This document shows positions 50,280 to 61,477 of a stretch of DNA of 64,000 bases, piece after piece; the first letter of the stretch is position 1; each line of letters opens with the position of its first letter. The DNA comes from Hydractinia symbiolongicarpus. Its lineage: Eukaryota; Cnidaria; Hydrozoa; Anthoathecata; Hydractiniidae. Both the position numbers and the translations under genes were made by a program. The DNA lies in NCBI RefSeq assembly GCF_029227915.1, contig NC_079887.1:17545650-17609649 (forward strand), in the 5' to 3' direction. The notes under the pieces were generated by a model that saw nothing but the letters and a program-made list of their open reading frames with translations, had not been told where the DNA came from and did no database searches.

Positions 50280-51512
50280 GGCCTTTAGAGGCCTGTTAGC
50301 GTAGTTGACGGTGTTATAAAGCCATGGCGCACAAGAAAACGTCTTGGGAAGTCGTAGTCCTTTAAGAGTGGAAGGATTAGACCAATGGTAAACAGCGCAG
50401 GCACGTGGAACCACGTGTGTTACGTGTAAGGCCTTTATTAGGCATCAAAAGGCCATATTACAGCGTTTAGAGGCCTGTGACTGTAGTTGACTGCGTTTTA
50501 GAGTCATGACGCAATGGAAAACGATTTGGCACGTCGTAATCCATTGAGAGTGGAAGGATTAGGCCAATGGTAACCTGCGCCAGCACGAGGAAGCACGTGA
50601 TTTTTTTAAGACCTTCATTAGGCGTAAATAGGCCATAATGCGGCCTTTAGAGGCCTGTGCGCGTAGTTGACTGTGTCTTAATGACATGACGCAATGGAAA
50701 ACGCCTTTGGACGTCGTAGTCCATTGAGAGCGGAAGGATTAGACCAATGGTAACCCTCGCAGGCACGTGGAACCACGTAATTTAAGTGTGAAGCTTTTAC
50801 TAGGCATCAAAACACCATACTACAGTCTTTAGAGGCATGTACACGTAGTTGACGTTGTTATAAAGCAATAGCGCAATGGAAAACGACTTGGAACGTCGTA
50901 GTCTATTAAAGATGGAAGGATTAGAACAATGGTAACCTGCGTAGGCACGTGGAACCACGTGATTTAAGTGTAAGGCCCTTACTAGGTGTCAAAAGGCCAT
51001 ATCACAGCGTTTAGAGGCCTGTGACCGTAGTTGACGGTGCTATAAGGCTATCGCGCAATAGGAAACGCCTTGGGACGTCGTAGTCCAGTGATAGCGGAAG
51101 GATTAGACCAATGGTAACACTAGCAGGCACGGGGAACTACGTGATTTATGTGTAAGGCCATTATTTGGCGCCAAGAAGCCATATTACGGCCTTTAGAGGC
51201 CTGTTAGCGTAGTTGACGGTGTCATAAAGCCATGGCGCAATGAAAAACGACTTGTGAAGTCGTAGTCCATTAAGGGTGAAAGGATTAGTCCAATGGTAAA
51301 CAGCGCAGGCACGTGGAACCTGTGATTAACGTGTAAGGCCTTTATTTGTCGCCAAAAGGCCATATTACGGCCTTTAGAGGCCTGTTAGCGTAGTTGACGG
51401 TGTTATAAAGCCATGGCTCAATGGAAAACGTCCTGGGAAGTCGTAGTCTTTTAAGAGTGGAAGGATTAGACCAATGGTGAACAGCGCCGGCACGTGGAAC
51501 CACGTGTGTTAC
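50280..51512 (+). repeat. Satellite monomers (about 7 units)
   Basis: There is no gene or insertion. The order (GGCGCC class, T-tract class near 50,590, AAGCTT class near 50,790, GGCTATCGCGCAATAGG class near 51,050, GGCGCC class again) resembles 24,540-25,330 and 2,010-2,800, so this is another diverged copy of the common 11-mer series. Confidence 0.75.
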
Positions 51513-54500
51513 GTGTAAGGCATTTATTAGGCATCAAAAGTCTATATTACAGCGTTTAGATGCCTGTGAGCGTAGTTGACTGCGTTTTAAAGACACGACG
51601 CAATGAAAAACGATTTGGGAAGTCGTAGTCCATTGAGAGTGGAAGGATTCGGCTAATGGTAACCTGCGCAGGCACAAGGAACCACTTCATATTTCTTAAG
51701 GCCTTTATTAGGCGTAAAAAGGCCATTTTACGGCCCTTAGAAGCCTGAACGCGTAGTTGACGGTGTTATAAGGCTGTCGCTCAATGGGAAACGCCTTGGG
51801 ACATCGTAGTCCATTGAGAGCGGAAGGATTAGAGCAATGGTAACCTGCGCAGTCACGTGGAACCACGTGATTTAAGTCTAAGGCCCTTACTAGGCGTCAA
51901 AAGGCCATATTACAGCCTTTCGAGGCGTATAAGCGTAGTTGACGTTGTTAGAAAGCCATAACGCAATGGAAAACGACTTGGGACGTCGTAGTCTATTAAG
52001 AGTGATAGGATTAGAACAATAGTAACTTGCGCAGGCACGTGAAACCACGTGATTTACCTGTAAGGCCTTTATTAGGTGTCAAAAGGCATATTATGGCCTT
52101 CAGACGCCTGTAAGAGTAGTTGACGGTGTTATAAAGCCATGGCTCAATGGGAAACGCCTTGGGACGTCGTAGTCCATTGAGAGCGGAAGGATTAGACCAA
52201 TGGTAACACTCGCAGGCACGGGGAACTACGTGATTTATGTGTAAGGCCTTTATTTGGCGCCAAGAAGCCATATTACGGCCTTTAGAGGCCTGTTAGCGTA
52301 GTTGACGGTGTCATAAAGCCATGACGCAATGAAAAACGACTTGGGAAGTCGTAGTCCATTGACAGTAGAGGGATTAGACCAATGGTAAACAGCACAGGCA
52401 CGTGGAACCTGTGATTTACGTGTAAGGCCTTTATTTGTCGCCAAAAGGCCATATTACGGCCTTTAGAGGCCTGTTAGCGTAGTTGACGGTGTTATAAAGC
52501 CATGGCGCAATGGAAAACGTCTTGGGAAGTCGTAGTCTTTTAAGAGTGGAAGGATTAGACCAATGGTGAACAGCGCCGGCACGTGGAACAACGTGTGTTA
52601 CGTGTAAGGCCTTTATTAGGCATCAAAAGTCTATATTACAGCGTTTTGATGCCTGTGAGCGTAGTTGACTGCGTTTTAAAGACATGACGCAATGAAAAAC
52701 GATTTGGGAAGTCGTAGTGCATTGAGAGTGGAAGGATTCGGCCAATGGTAACCTGCGCAGGCACAAGGAACCACGTGATATTTCTTAAGGCCTTTATTAG
52801 GCGTAAAAAGGCCATTTTACGGCCTTTAGAAGCCTGAACGCGTAGTTGACGGTGTTATAAGGCTGTCGCTCAATGGGAAACGACTTGGGACATCGTAGTC
52901 CATTGAGAGCGGAAGGATTAGAGCAATGGTAACCTGCGCAGTCACGTGGAACCACGTGATTTAAGTCTAAGGCCCTTACTAGGCGTCAAAAGGCCATATT
53001 ACAGTGTTTAGAGGCCTGTGCGCGTAGTTGACTGTGTTTTAATGACATGACGTAATGGAAAACGCATTAAGACTTCGTAGTCCACTGAGGGCGGAAGGAT
53101 TAGACCAATGTTAACCCTCCCAGGCACGTGGAACCACGTGATTTAAGTGTGAAGCTTTTACTAGGCATCAAAACACCATACTACAGTCTTTAGAGGCCTG
53201 TACACGTAGTTGACGTTGTTATAAAGCCATAGCGCAATGGAAAACGACTTGGAACGTCTTAGTCTATTAAAGGTGGAAGGATTAGACCAATGGTAACCTG
53301 CGTAGGCACGTGAAACCACGTGTTCTAAGTGTAAGGCCCTTACTAGGTGTCAAAAAGCCATATTACAGCGTTTAGAGGCCTGTGACCGTAGTTGACGGTG
53401 TTATAAGACTATCGCGCAATAGGAATGGCCTTGGGACGTCGTAGTCCACTGAGAGCGGAAGGATTAGACCAGTGGTAACACTCGCAGGCACGTGGAACTA
53501 CGTGATTTATGTGTAAGGCCTTTATTTGGCGCCAAGAGAACATATTACGGCCTTTAGAGGCCTGTTAGCGTAGTTGACGGTGTTATAAAGCCATGGCGCA
53601 ATAGAAAACGTCTTGGGAAGTCGTAGTCCTTTAAGAGTGGAAGGATTAGACCAATGGTAAACAGCGCAGGCACGTGAAACCACGTGTGTTACGTGTAAGG
53701 CCTTTATTAGGCATCAAAAGGCCATATTACAGCGTTTAGAGGCCTGTGACAGTAGTTGACTGCGTTTTAGAGTCATGACGCAATGGAAAATGATTTGGGA
53801 CGTCGTAGTGCATTGAGAGTGGAAGGATTAGACTAATGGTAAACAGCGCAGGTACGTGGAACCACGTGATTTATGTGTAAGGCATTTATTAGGCATCAAA
53901 AGTCTATATTACAGCGTTTAGATGCCTGTGAGCGTAGTTGACTGCGTTTTAAAGACACGACGCAATGAAAAACGATTTGGGAAGTCGTAGTCCATTGAGA
54001 GTGGAAGGATTCGGCTAATGGTAACGTGCGCAGGCACAAGGAACCACTTGATATTTCTTAAGGCCTTTATTAGGCGTAAAAAGGCCATTTTACGGCCCTT
54101 AGAAGCCTGAACGCGTAGTTGACGGTGTTATAAGGCTGTCGCTCAATGGGAAACGCCTTGGGACATCGTAGTCCATTGAGAGCGGAAGGATTAGAGCAAT
54201 GGTAACCTGCGCAGTCACGTGGAACCACGTGATTTAAGTCTAAGGCCCTTACTAGGCGTCAAAAGGCCATATTACAGCCTTTCGAGGCGTATAAGCGTAG
54301 TTGACGTTGTTAGAAAGCCATAACGCAATGGAAAACGACTTGGGACGTCGTAGTCTATTAAGAGTGATAGGATTAGAACAATAGTAACCTGCGCAGGCAC
54401 GTGAAACCACGTGATTTACCTGTAAGGCCTTTATTAGGTGTCAAAAGGCATATTATGGCCTTCAGACGCCTGTAAGAGTAGTTGACGGTGTTATAAAGCC

Positions 54501-54673
54501 ATGGCTCAATGGGAAACGCCTTGGGACGTCGTAGTCCATTGAGAGCGGAAGGATTAGACCAATGGTAACACTCGCAGGCACGGGGAACTACGTGATTTAT
54601 GTGTAAGGCCTTTATTTGGCGCCAAGAAGCCATATTACGGCCTTTAGAGGCCTGTTAGCGTAGTTGACGGTGT
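51513..54673 (+). repeat. 13-mer spaced duplication (offset 2,362 bp)
   Basis: Positions 51,513-52,311 and 53,875-54,673 match at an offset of 2,362 bp, sharing GGCATTTATTAGGC, GACACGACGCAATG, GGCCCTTAGAAGCC and the CCTTCAGACGCCTG monomer. Both copies are nearly identical over about 800 bp, while the interior from 52,312 to 53,874 is a different series of monomers. Confidence 0.82.
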
Positions 54674-54962
54674 TATAAAGCCATGGCGCAATAGAAAACG
54701 TCTTGGGAAGTCGTAGTCCTTTAAGAGTGGAAGGATTAGACCAATGGTAAACAGCGCAGGCACGTGAAACCACGTGTGTTACGTGTAAGGCCTTTATTAG
54801 GCATCAAAAGGCCATATTACAGCGTTTAGAGGCCTGTGACAGTAGTTAACTGCGTTTTAGAGTCATGACGCAATGGAAAATGATTTGGGACGTCGTAATG
54901 CATTGAGAGTGGAAGGATTAGACTAATGGTAAACAGCGCAGGTACGTGGAACCACGTGATTT
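53541..54962 (+). repeat. 6-mer spaced duplication (offset 1,090 bp)
   Basis: Positions 53,541-53,872 and 54,631-54,962 match at an offset of 1,090 bp (6 monomers), sharing AATAGAAAACGTCTTGGG and GTGACAGTAGTT and GAAAATGATTTGGGACG. This overlaps the 2,362-bp pair, so the region has been duplicated twice in different registers. Confidence 0.78.
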
Positions 54963-55071
54963 ACGTGTAAGGCTTTTATTAGACATCAAGAGGCCTGTAC
55001 ACGTAGTTGACTGTGTTTTATTGACATGACGCAATGGAAAACGATTTGGGAAGTCGTAGTCCATTGAGAGT
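54911..55071 (+). repeat. Shortened monomer, 161 bp
   Basis: GACATCAAGAGGCCTGTAC shows a 21-bp deletion of the AAAAGGCCATATTACAGTCTTTA segment relative to neighbours such as 44,216-44,246. The join lies at 54,989/54,990, between two AAG/GAGG-like stretches. The rest of the unit is normal. Confidence 0.88.
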
Positions 55072-58000
55072 GGAAGGATTAGACAATGGTAAACAGCGCA
55101 GGCACGTGGAACCACGTGCTTTACGTGTAAGGCCTTTATTAGGCATTAAAAGGCCATATTACAGTGTTTAGAGGCCTGTGACCGTAGTTGACTGCGTTTT
55201 AAAGACATAACGCAATGGAAAACGGTTTGGCACGTCGTAATCCATTGAGAGTGGAAGAATTAGACCAATGGTAGCCTGCGCAGGCACGTGGAACCACGTG
55301 ATTTACGTGTAAGGCTTTTATTAGGCATCAAAAGGCCATATTACAGTCTTTACAGGCCTGTACACGTAGTTGACTGTGTTTTAATGACATGACGCAATGG
55401 AAAACGATTTGGGAAGTCGTAGTCCATTGCGAGTGGAAGGATTAGGCCAATGGTAACCTGCCAAGGCACGAGGAAGCACGTGATTTTTTTAAGACCTTCA
55501 TTAGGCGTAAAAAGGCCATAATACGGACTTTAGAGGCCTGTGCGCGTAGTTGACTGTGTCTTAATGACATGACGCAATGGAAAACGCCTTCGGACGTCGT
55601 AGTCCATTGAGAGCGGAAGGATTAGACCAATGGTAACCCTCGCAGGCACGTGGAACCACGTGATTTAAGTGTGAAGCTTTTACTAGGCATCAAAACACCA
55701 TACTACAGTCTTTAGAGGCCTGTACACGTAGTTGACGTTGTTATAAAGCCATAGCGCAATGGAAAACGACTTGGAACGTCGTAGTCTTATAAAGATGGAA
55801 GGATTAGAACAATGGTAACCTGCGTAGGCACGTAGAACCACGTGATTTAAGTGTAAGGCCCTTACTAGGTGTCAAAAGGCCATATCACAGCGTTTAGAGG
55901 CCTGTGACCGTAGTTGACGGTGCTATAAGGCTATCGCGCAATAGGAAACGCCTTGGGACGTCGTAGTCCATTGATAGCGGAAGGATTAGACCAATGGTAA
56001 CACTGGCAGGCACGGGGAACTACGAGATTTATGTGTAAGGCCTTTATTTGGCGCCAAGAAGCCATATTACGGCCTTTAGAGGCCTGTTAGCGTAGTTGAC
56101 GGTGTCATAAAGCCATGGCGCAATGAAAAACGACTTGTGAAGTCGTAGTCCATTAAGGGTGAAAGGATTAGTCCAATGGTAAACAGCGCAGGCACGTGGA
56201 ACCTGTGATTTACGTGTAAAGCCTTTATTTGTCGCCAAAAGGCCATATTACGGCCTTTAGAGGCCTGTTAGCGTAGTTGACGGTGTTATAAAGCCATGGC
56301 GCAATGGAAAACGTCTTGGGAAGTCGTAGTCTTTTAAGAGTGGAAGGATTAGACCAATGGTGAACAGCGCCGGCACGTGGAACCACGTGTGTTACGTGTA
56401 AGGCCTTTATTAGGCATCAAAAGTCTATATTACAGCGTTTAGATGCCTGTGAGCGTAGTTGACTGCGTTTTAAAGACATGACGCAATGAAATACGATTTG
56501 GGAAGTCGTAGTCCATTGAGAGTGGAAGGATTCGGCCAATGGTAACCTGCGCAGGCACAAGGAACCACGTGATATTTCTTAAGGCCTTTATTAGGCGTAA
56601 AAAGGCCATTTTACGGCCTTTAGAAGCCTGAACGCGTAGTTGACGGTGTTATAAGGCTGTCGCTCAATGGGAAACGCCTTGGGACATCGTAGTCCATTGA
56701 GAGCGGAAGGATTAGAGCAATGGTAACCTGCGCAGTCACGTGGAACCACGTGATTTAAGTCTAAGAACCTTACTAGGCGTCAAAAGGCCATATTACAGCC
56801 TTTCGAGGCGTATAAGCGTAGTTGACGTTGTAAGAAAGCCATAACGCAATGGAAAACGACTTGGGACGTCGTAGTCTATTAAGAGTGATAGGATTAGAAC
56901 AATAGTAACCTGCAAAGGCTCGTGGAACCACGTGATTTAATTGTAAGGCCCTTACTAGGTGTCAAAAGGCCATATTACAGTGTTTAGAGGCCTGTGCGCG
57001 TAGTTGACTGTGTTTTAATGACTTGACGCAATGGAAAACGCATTAGGACGTCGTAGTCCATTGAGGGCGGAAGGATTAGACCAATGGTAACCCTCCCAGG
57101 CACGTGGAACCACGTGATTTAAGTGTGAAGCTTTTACTAGGCATCAAAACACAATACTACATTCTTTAGAGGCCTGTACACGTAGTTGACGTTGTTATAA
57201 AGCTATGTCGCAATGAAAAACGACTTGGGACGTCGTAGTCCATTAAGAGTGAAAGGATTAGTCCAATGGTAAACAGCGCAGGCACGTGGAACCTGTGATT
57301 TACGTGTAAGGCCTTTATTAGGCATCAAAATGCCATATTACGGCTTTTAGAGGCCTGTGCGCGTAGTTCACTGTGTTTTAAAGACATGGCGCAATGGAAA
57401 ACGATTTGGGACGTCGTAGTCTATACAGAGTGGCAAGGTTAGACAAATAGTAACCTGCGCAGGTACGTGAAACCACGTGATTTACGTGTAAGGTCTTTAG
57501 TAGGTGTCAAAAGGCATATTACGGCCTTCAGAGGCCTGTAAGTGTAGTTGACGGTGTTACTAAGCCTAGGCGCAATGGAAAACGACTGGGGAAGACGTAG
57601 TCCATTGAGAGTGGAAGGATTAGAACAATGGTAACCAGCGCAAGCACGTGGAACCACGTGATTTAAGTGAAAAGCCCTTACTAGCTGTCAAAAGGCCATT
57701 TTACGGTCTTTAGAGGTCTGTAAGCGTAGTTGACGGTGTTATAAAGCCATGGCGCAATGGAAAACGACTTGGAAAGTCTTAGTCCATTGAGAGTGGAAGG
57801 ATTAGACCATTGTTAAACAGCGCAGGCATGTGGAACCACGTGCTTTACGTGTAAGGCCTTTATTAGGCATCAAAAGGCCATATTACAGTGTTTAGAGGCC
57901 TGTAAGCGTAGTTGACTGTGTTTTAAAGACATGACGCAGTGGAAAACGATTTGGGATGTCGTAGTCCATTGACAGTGACAGGATTAGACCAATGGTAACC

Positions 58001-58778
58001 TGCGCAGGCACGTGAAACCACGTGATTTACGTGGAAGGCCTTTATTAGGTGTCAAAAGGCCATATTACAGTCTTTACAGGCCTGTGCGCGTAGTTGACTG
58101 TGTTTTAAAGACTTGGCGCAATGGAAAACAATTTGGGACGTCGTAGTCTATAGAGATTGGAAAGATTAGACCAATGGTAACCTGTGCAGGCACGTGAAAC
58201 CACGTGATTTACGTGTAAGGCTCTTTTTAGGCATCAAAATGCCACATTACGGTCTTTAGAGGACTGTAAGCGTAGTTGGCTGTGTTTTAAAGACATGGCG
58301 CAATGGAAAACGATTTGGGACGTCGTAGTCTATAGAGAGTGGCAAGGTTAGACCAATGGTAACCTGCGCAGGCACGTGAAACCACGTGATTTACATGTAA
58401 GGCCTTTATTAGGTGTCAAAAGGCATATTACGGCCTTCAGAGGCCTGTAAGAGTAGTTGACGGTGTTATTAAGCCTAGGCTCAATGGAAAACGACTTGGT
58501 ACGTCGTAGACTATTGAGAGTGGAAGGATTAGACCAATGGTAACCTGCGCAGGCACGTGGAACCACGTGATTTACGTACATGGCTTTTATTAAGCATCAA
58601 AAGGCCATATTACAGTCTTTACAGGCCTGTGCGCGTAGTTGACTGTGTTTTAAAGACTTGGCGCAATGGAAAAAGACTTGGGACGTCGTAGTCTAATGAG
58701 AGTTGAAGGACTAGACCAATGGTAACCTGCGCAGGCACGTGGAACTACGTGATTTATGTGTAAGGCCTTTATTAGCAG
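55072..58778 (+). repeat. Satellite monomers (about 20 units), shuffled relative to blocks A and B
   Basis: There is no gene or insertion. The first part to about 57,150 follows the familiar series (T-tract class 55,460, AAGCTT class 55,675, GGCGCC class 56,050, GATATTTCTTAAGG class 56,560). Near 57,180 it switches to a series like 15,560-16,030, and near 58,350 to one like 14,540 or 19,990. More single-copy substitutions are seen than in block A, which suggests an older or less homogenised part. Confidence 0.75.
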
Positions 58779-59597
58779 CAAAAGGCCATATTACAGCGTT
58801 TAGAGGCCTGTACACGTAGTTGACGTTGTTAAAAAGCCATGGCGCAATGGAAAGGGACTTGGAACGTCGTAGTCTATTAAGACTGGAAGGATTAGAGCAA
58901 TGGTAACCTGCGCAGTCACGTGGAACCACGTGATTTAAGTGTAAGGCCATTACTAGGCGACAAAAGGCCAATTACAGCCTTTCGAGGCCTATAAGCGTAG
59001 TTGACGTTGTTAGAAAGCCATAGCGCAATGGAAAACGACTTGGGAAGTCGTAGTCCATTGAGAGTGTAAGGATAAGACCAATGGTAAACAGCGCAGGCAC
59101 GTGGAACCTGTGACTTACGTGTAGAGCTTTTATTATGCATCAAAAGGCCATATTACAGCGTTTAGAGGCCTGTACACGCAGTTGACGTTGTTAAAAAGCC
59201 ATAGCGCAATGGAAAGGGACTTGGAACGTCGTAGTCTATTAAGACTGGAAGGATTAGAGCAATGGTAACCTGCGCAGTCACGTGGAACCACGTGATTTAA
59301 GTGTAAGGCCATTACTAGGCGACAAAAGGCCAATTACAGCCTTTCGAGGCCTATAAGCGTAGTTGACGTTGTTAGAAAGCCATAGCGCAATGGAAAACGA
59401 CTTGGGAAGTCGTAGTCCATTGAGAGTGTAAGGATAAGACCAATGGTAAACAGCGCAGGCACGTGGAACCTGTGACTTACGTGTAGAGCTTTTATTATGC
59501 ATCAAAAGGCCATATTACAGCGTTTAGAGGCCTGTACACGTAGTTGACGTTGTTAAAAAGCCATGGCGCAATGGAAAGGGACTTGGAACGTCGTAGC
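58779..59597 (+). repeat. Dimer higher-order repeat, 362 bp x 2.26
   Basis: Copies run 58,779-59,140 and 59,141-59,502, with a partial third at 59,503-59,597. The dimer is marked by GGAAAGGGACTTGG, GAGTGTAAGGATAAGACC, GGCGACAAAAGGCCAATTAC (one base short) and TGTAGAGCTTTTATTATGC. I saw these markers only here. The third copy breaks off at GTAGCCTATTGATAG. Confidence 0.9.
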
Positions 59598-61477
59598 CTA
59601 TTGATAGTGGAAGGATTAGACCAATGGTAACCAGCGCAAGCACGTGGAACCACGTGATTTAACTGAATGCCCTTACTAGCTGTCAAAAGGCCATTTTACG
59701 GTCTTTAGAGGTCTGTAGGCGTAGTTGACGGTGTTATAAAGCCATGGCGCAATGGAAAACGACTTGGGAAGTCTTAGTCCATTGAGAGTGGAAGGATTAG
59801 ACCATTGTTAAACAGCGCAGGCATGTGGAACCACGTGCTTTACGTGTAAGGCCTTTATTAGGCATCAAAAGGCCATATTACAGTGTTTAGAGGCCTGTAA
59901 GCGTAGTTGACTGTGTTTTAAAGACATGGCGTAATGGAAAACGACTTGGTACGTCGTAGTCTATTGATGGTGGAAGGAGTAGACCAATGGTAACCAGAGC
60001 AGGCACGTGGAACCATGTAATTTAAGTGTAAGGCCGTTACTAGCTGTCAAAAGGCCATATTACGGTCTTTAGAGGTTTTTAAGCGTAGTTGACGGTGTTA
60101 TAAAGCCATGGCGCAATGGAAAACGATTTGGGAAGTCGTAGTCCATTGAGAGTGGAAGGATGAGACCATTGTTAAACAGCGCAGGCATGTGGAACCACGT
60201 GCTTTACGTGTAAGGCCTTTATTAGGCATCAAAATGCCATATTACAGTGTTTAGAGGCCTGTGACCGTAGTTAACTGCGTTTTAAAGACATGACGCAATG
60301 GAAAACGATTTGGGACGTCGTAATCCATTGAGAGTGGAAGAATTAGACCAATGGTAGCCTGCGCAGGCACGTGGAACCACGTTAGTTACGTGTAAGGCTT
60401 TTATTAGGCATCAAAAGGCCATATTACAGTCTTTGCAGGCCTGTACACGTAGTTGACTGTGTTTTAATGACATGACATAAAGGAAAACGATTTGGGAAGT
60501 CGTAGTCCATTGAGAGTGGAAGGATTAGACCAATGGTAACCCTCGAGGGCACGTGGAACCACGTGATTTAAGTGTGAAGCTTTTACTAGGCATTAAAACA
60601 CCATACTACAGTCTTTAGAGGCCTGTACACGTAGTTGACGTTGTTATAAAGCCATAGCGCAATGGAAAACGACTTGAACGTCGTAGTCTATTAAAGGTGG
60701 AAGGATTAGAACAATGGTAACCTGCGTAGGCACGTGAAACCACGTGTTCTAAGTGTAAGGCCTTTACTAGGTGTCAAAAAGCCATACTACGGCCTTTAGA
60801 GGCCTATAAGCGTAGTTGATGGTGTAATAAAGCCATGGCGCAATGGAAAACGATTTGGGACGTCGTAATCTATTGAGAGTTGAAGGACTAGACCAATGGT
60901 AACCCTCGCAGGCACGTGGAACCACGTGATTTACGTGTAAGGCTCTTATTAGGCATCAAAATGAAATATTACGGCCTTTAGAGGCCTGTGCGCGTAGTTC
61001 ACTGTTTTAAAGACATGGCGCAATGGAAAACGACTTGGAACGTAGTAGTCTAATGAGAGTTAAAGGACTAGACCAATGGTAACCTGCGCAGGCACGTGGA
61101 ACTACGTGATTTACGTGTAAGGCCTTTAGAGTAGTTGACGGTTTTTTAAAGACATGACGCAGTGGAAAACGACTTGGGAGGTCGTAGTCCATTAAGAGTG
61201 AAAGGATTAGACCAATGGTAAATAGCGCAGGCACGTGGAACCACGTGATTTAAGTGTAAGGCTTTTACTAGGCATCAAAACACCATACTACAGTCTTTAG
61301 AGGCCTGCACACGTAGTTGACGTTGTTATAAAGCTATGGCGCAATGGAAAACGACTTGGGAACTCGTAGTCCATTAAGAGTGAAAGGATTAGTCCAATGG
61401 TAAACAGCGCAGGCACGTGGAACCTGTGATTTACGTGTAAGGCCTTTACTAGGCATCAAAAGGCAATATTACAGCGT
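59598..61477 (+). repeat. Satellite monomers (about 10 units) with several small indels
   Basis: There is no gene or insertion. Individual units carry short losses: GACTTGAACGTCG near 60,672 (one base), TTCACTGTTTTAAAG near 60,998 (two bases) and the 139-bp monomer at 61,061. Units resemble those of 17,500-18,400 and 19,250-19,400 but order is not preserved over long distances. Confidence 0.75.
61061..61199 (+). repeat. Shortened monomer, 139 bp
   Basis: AAGGCCTTTAGAGTAGTTGACG joins the first AAGGCCTTTA block directly to GAGTAGTTGAC, deleting about 43 bp with both GGCC arms of the middle third. The CCTT(T/C)AGAG letters occur at both ends of the lost piece in related monomers such as 61,834-61,864, which fits slippage between the two GGCCTT(T/C)A copies of a single monomer. 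Confidence 0.9.

Noticed and set aside
61007-61234. Minus-strand frame crossing the 139-bp monomer
   Set aside because: The frame is extended by a 43-bp deletion in a satellite unit, not by coding constraint.
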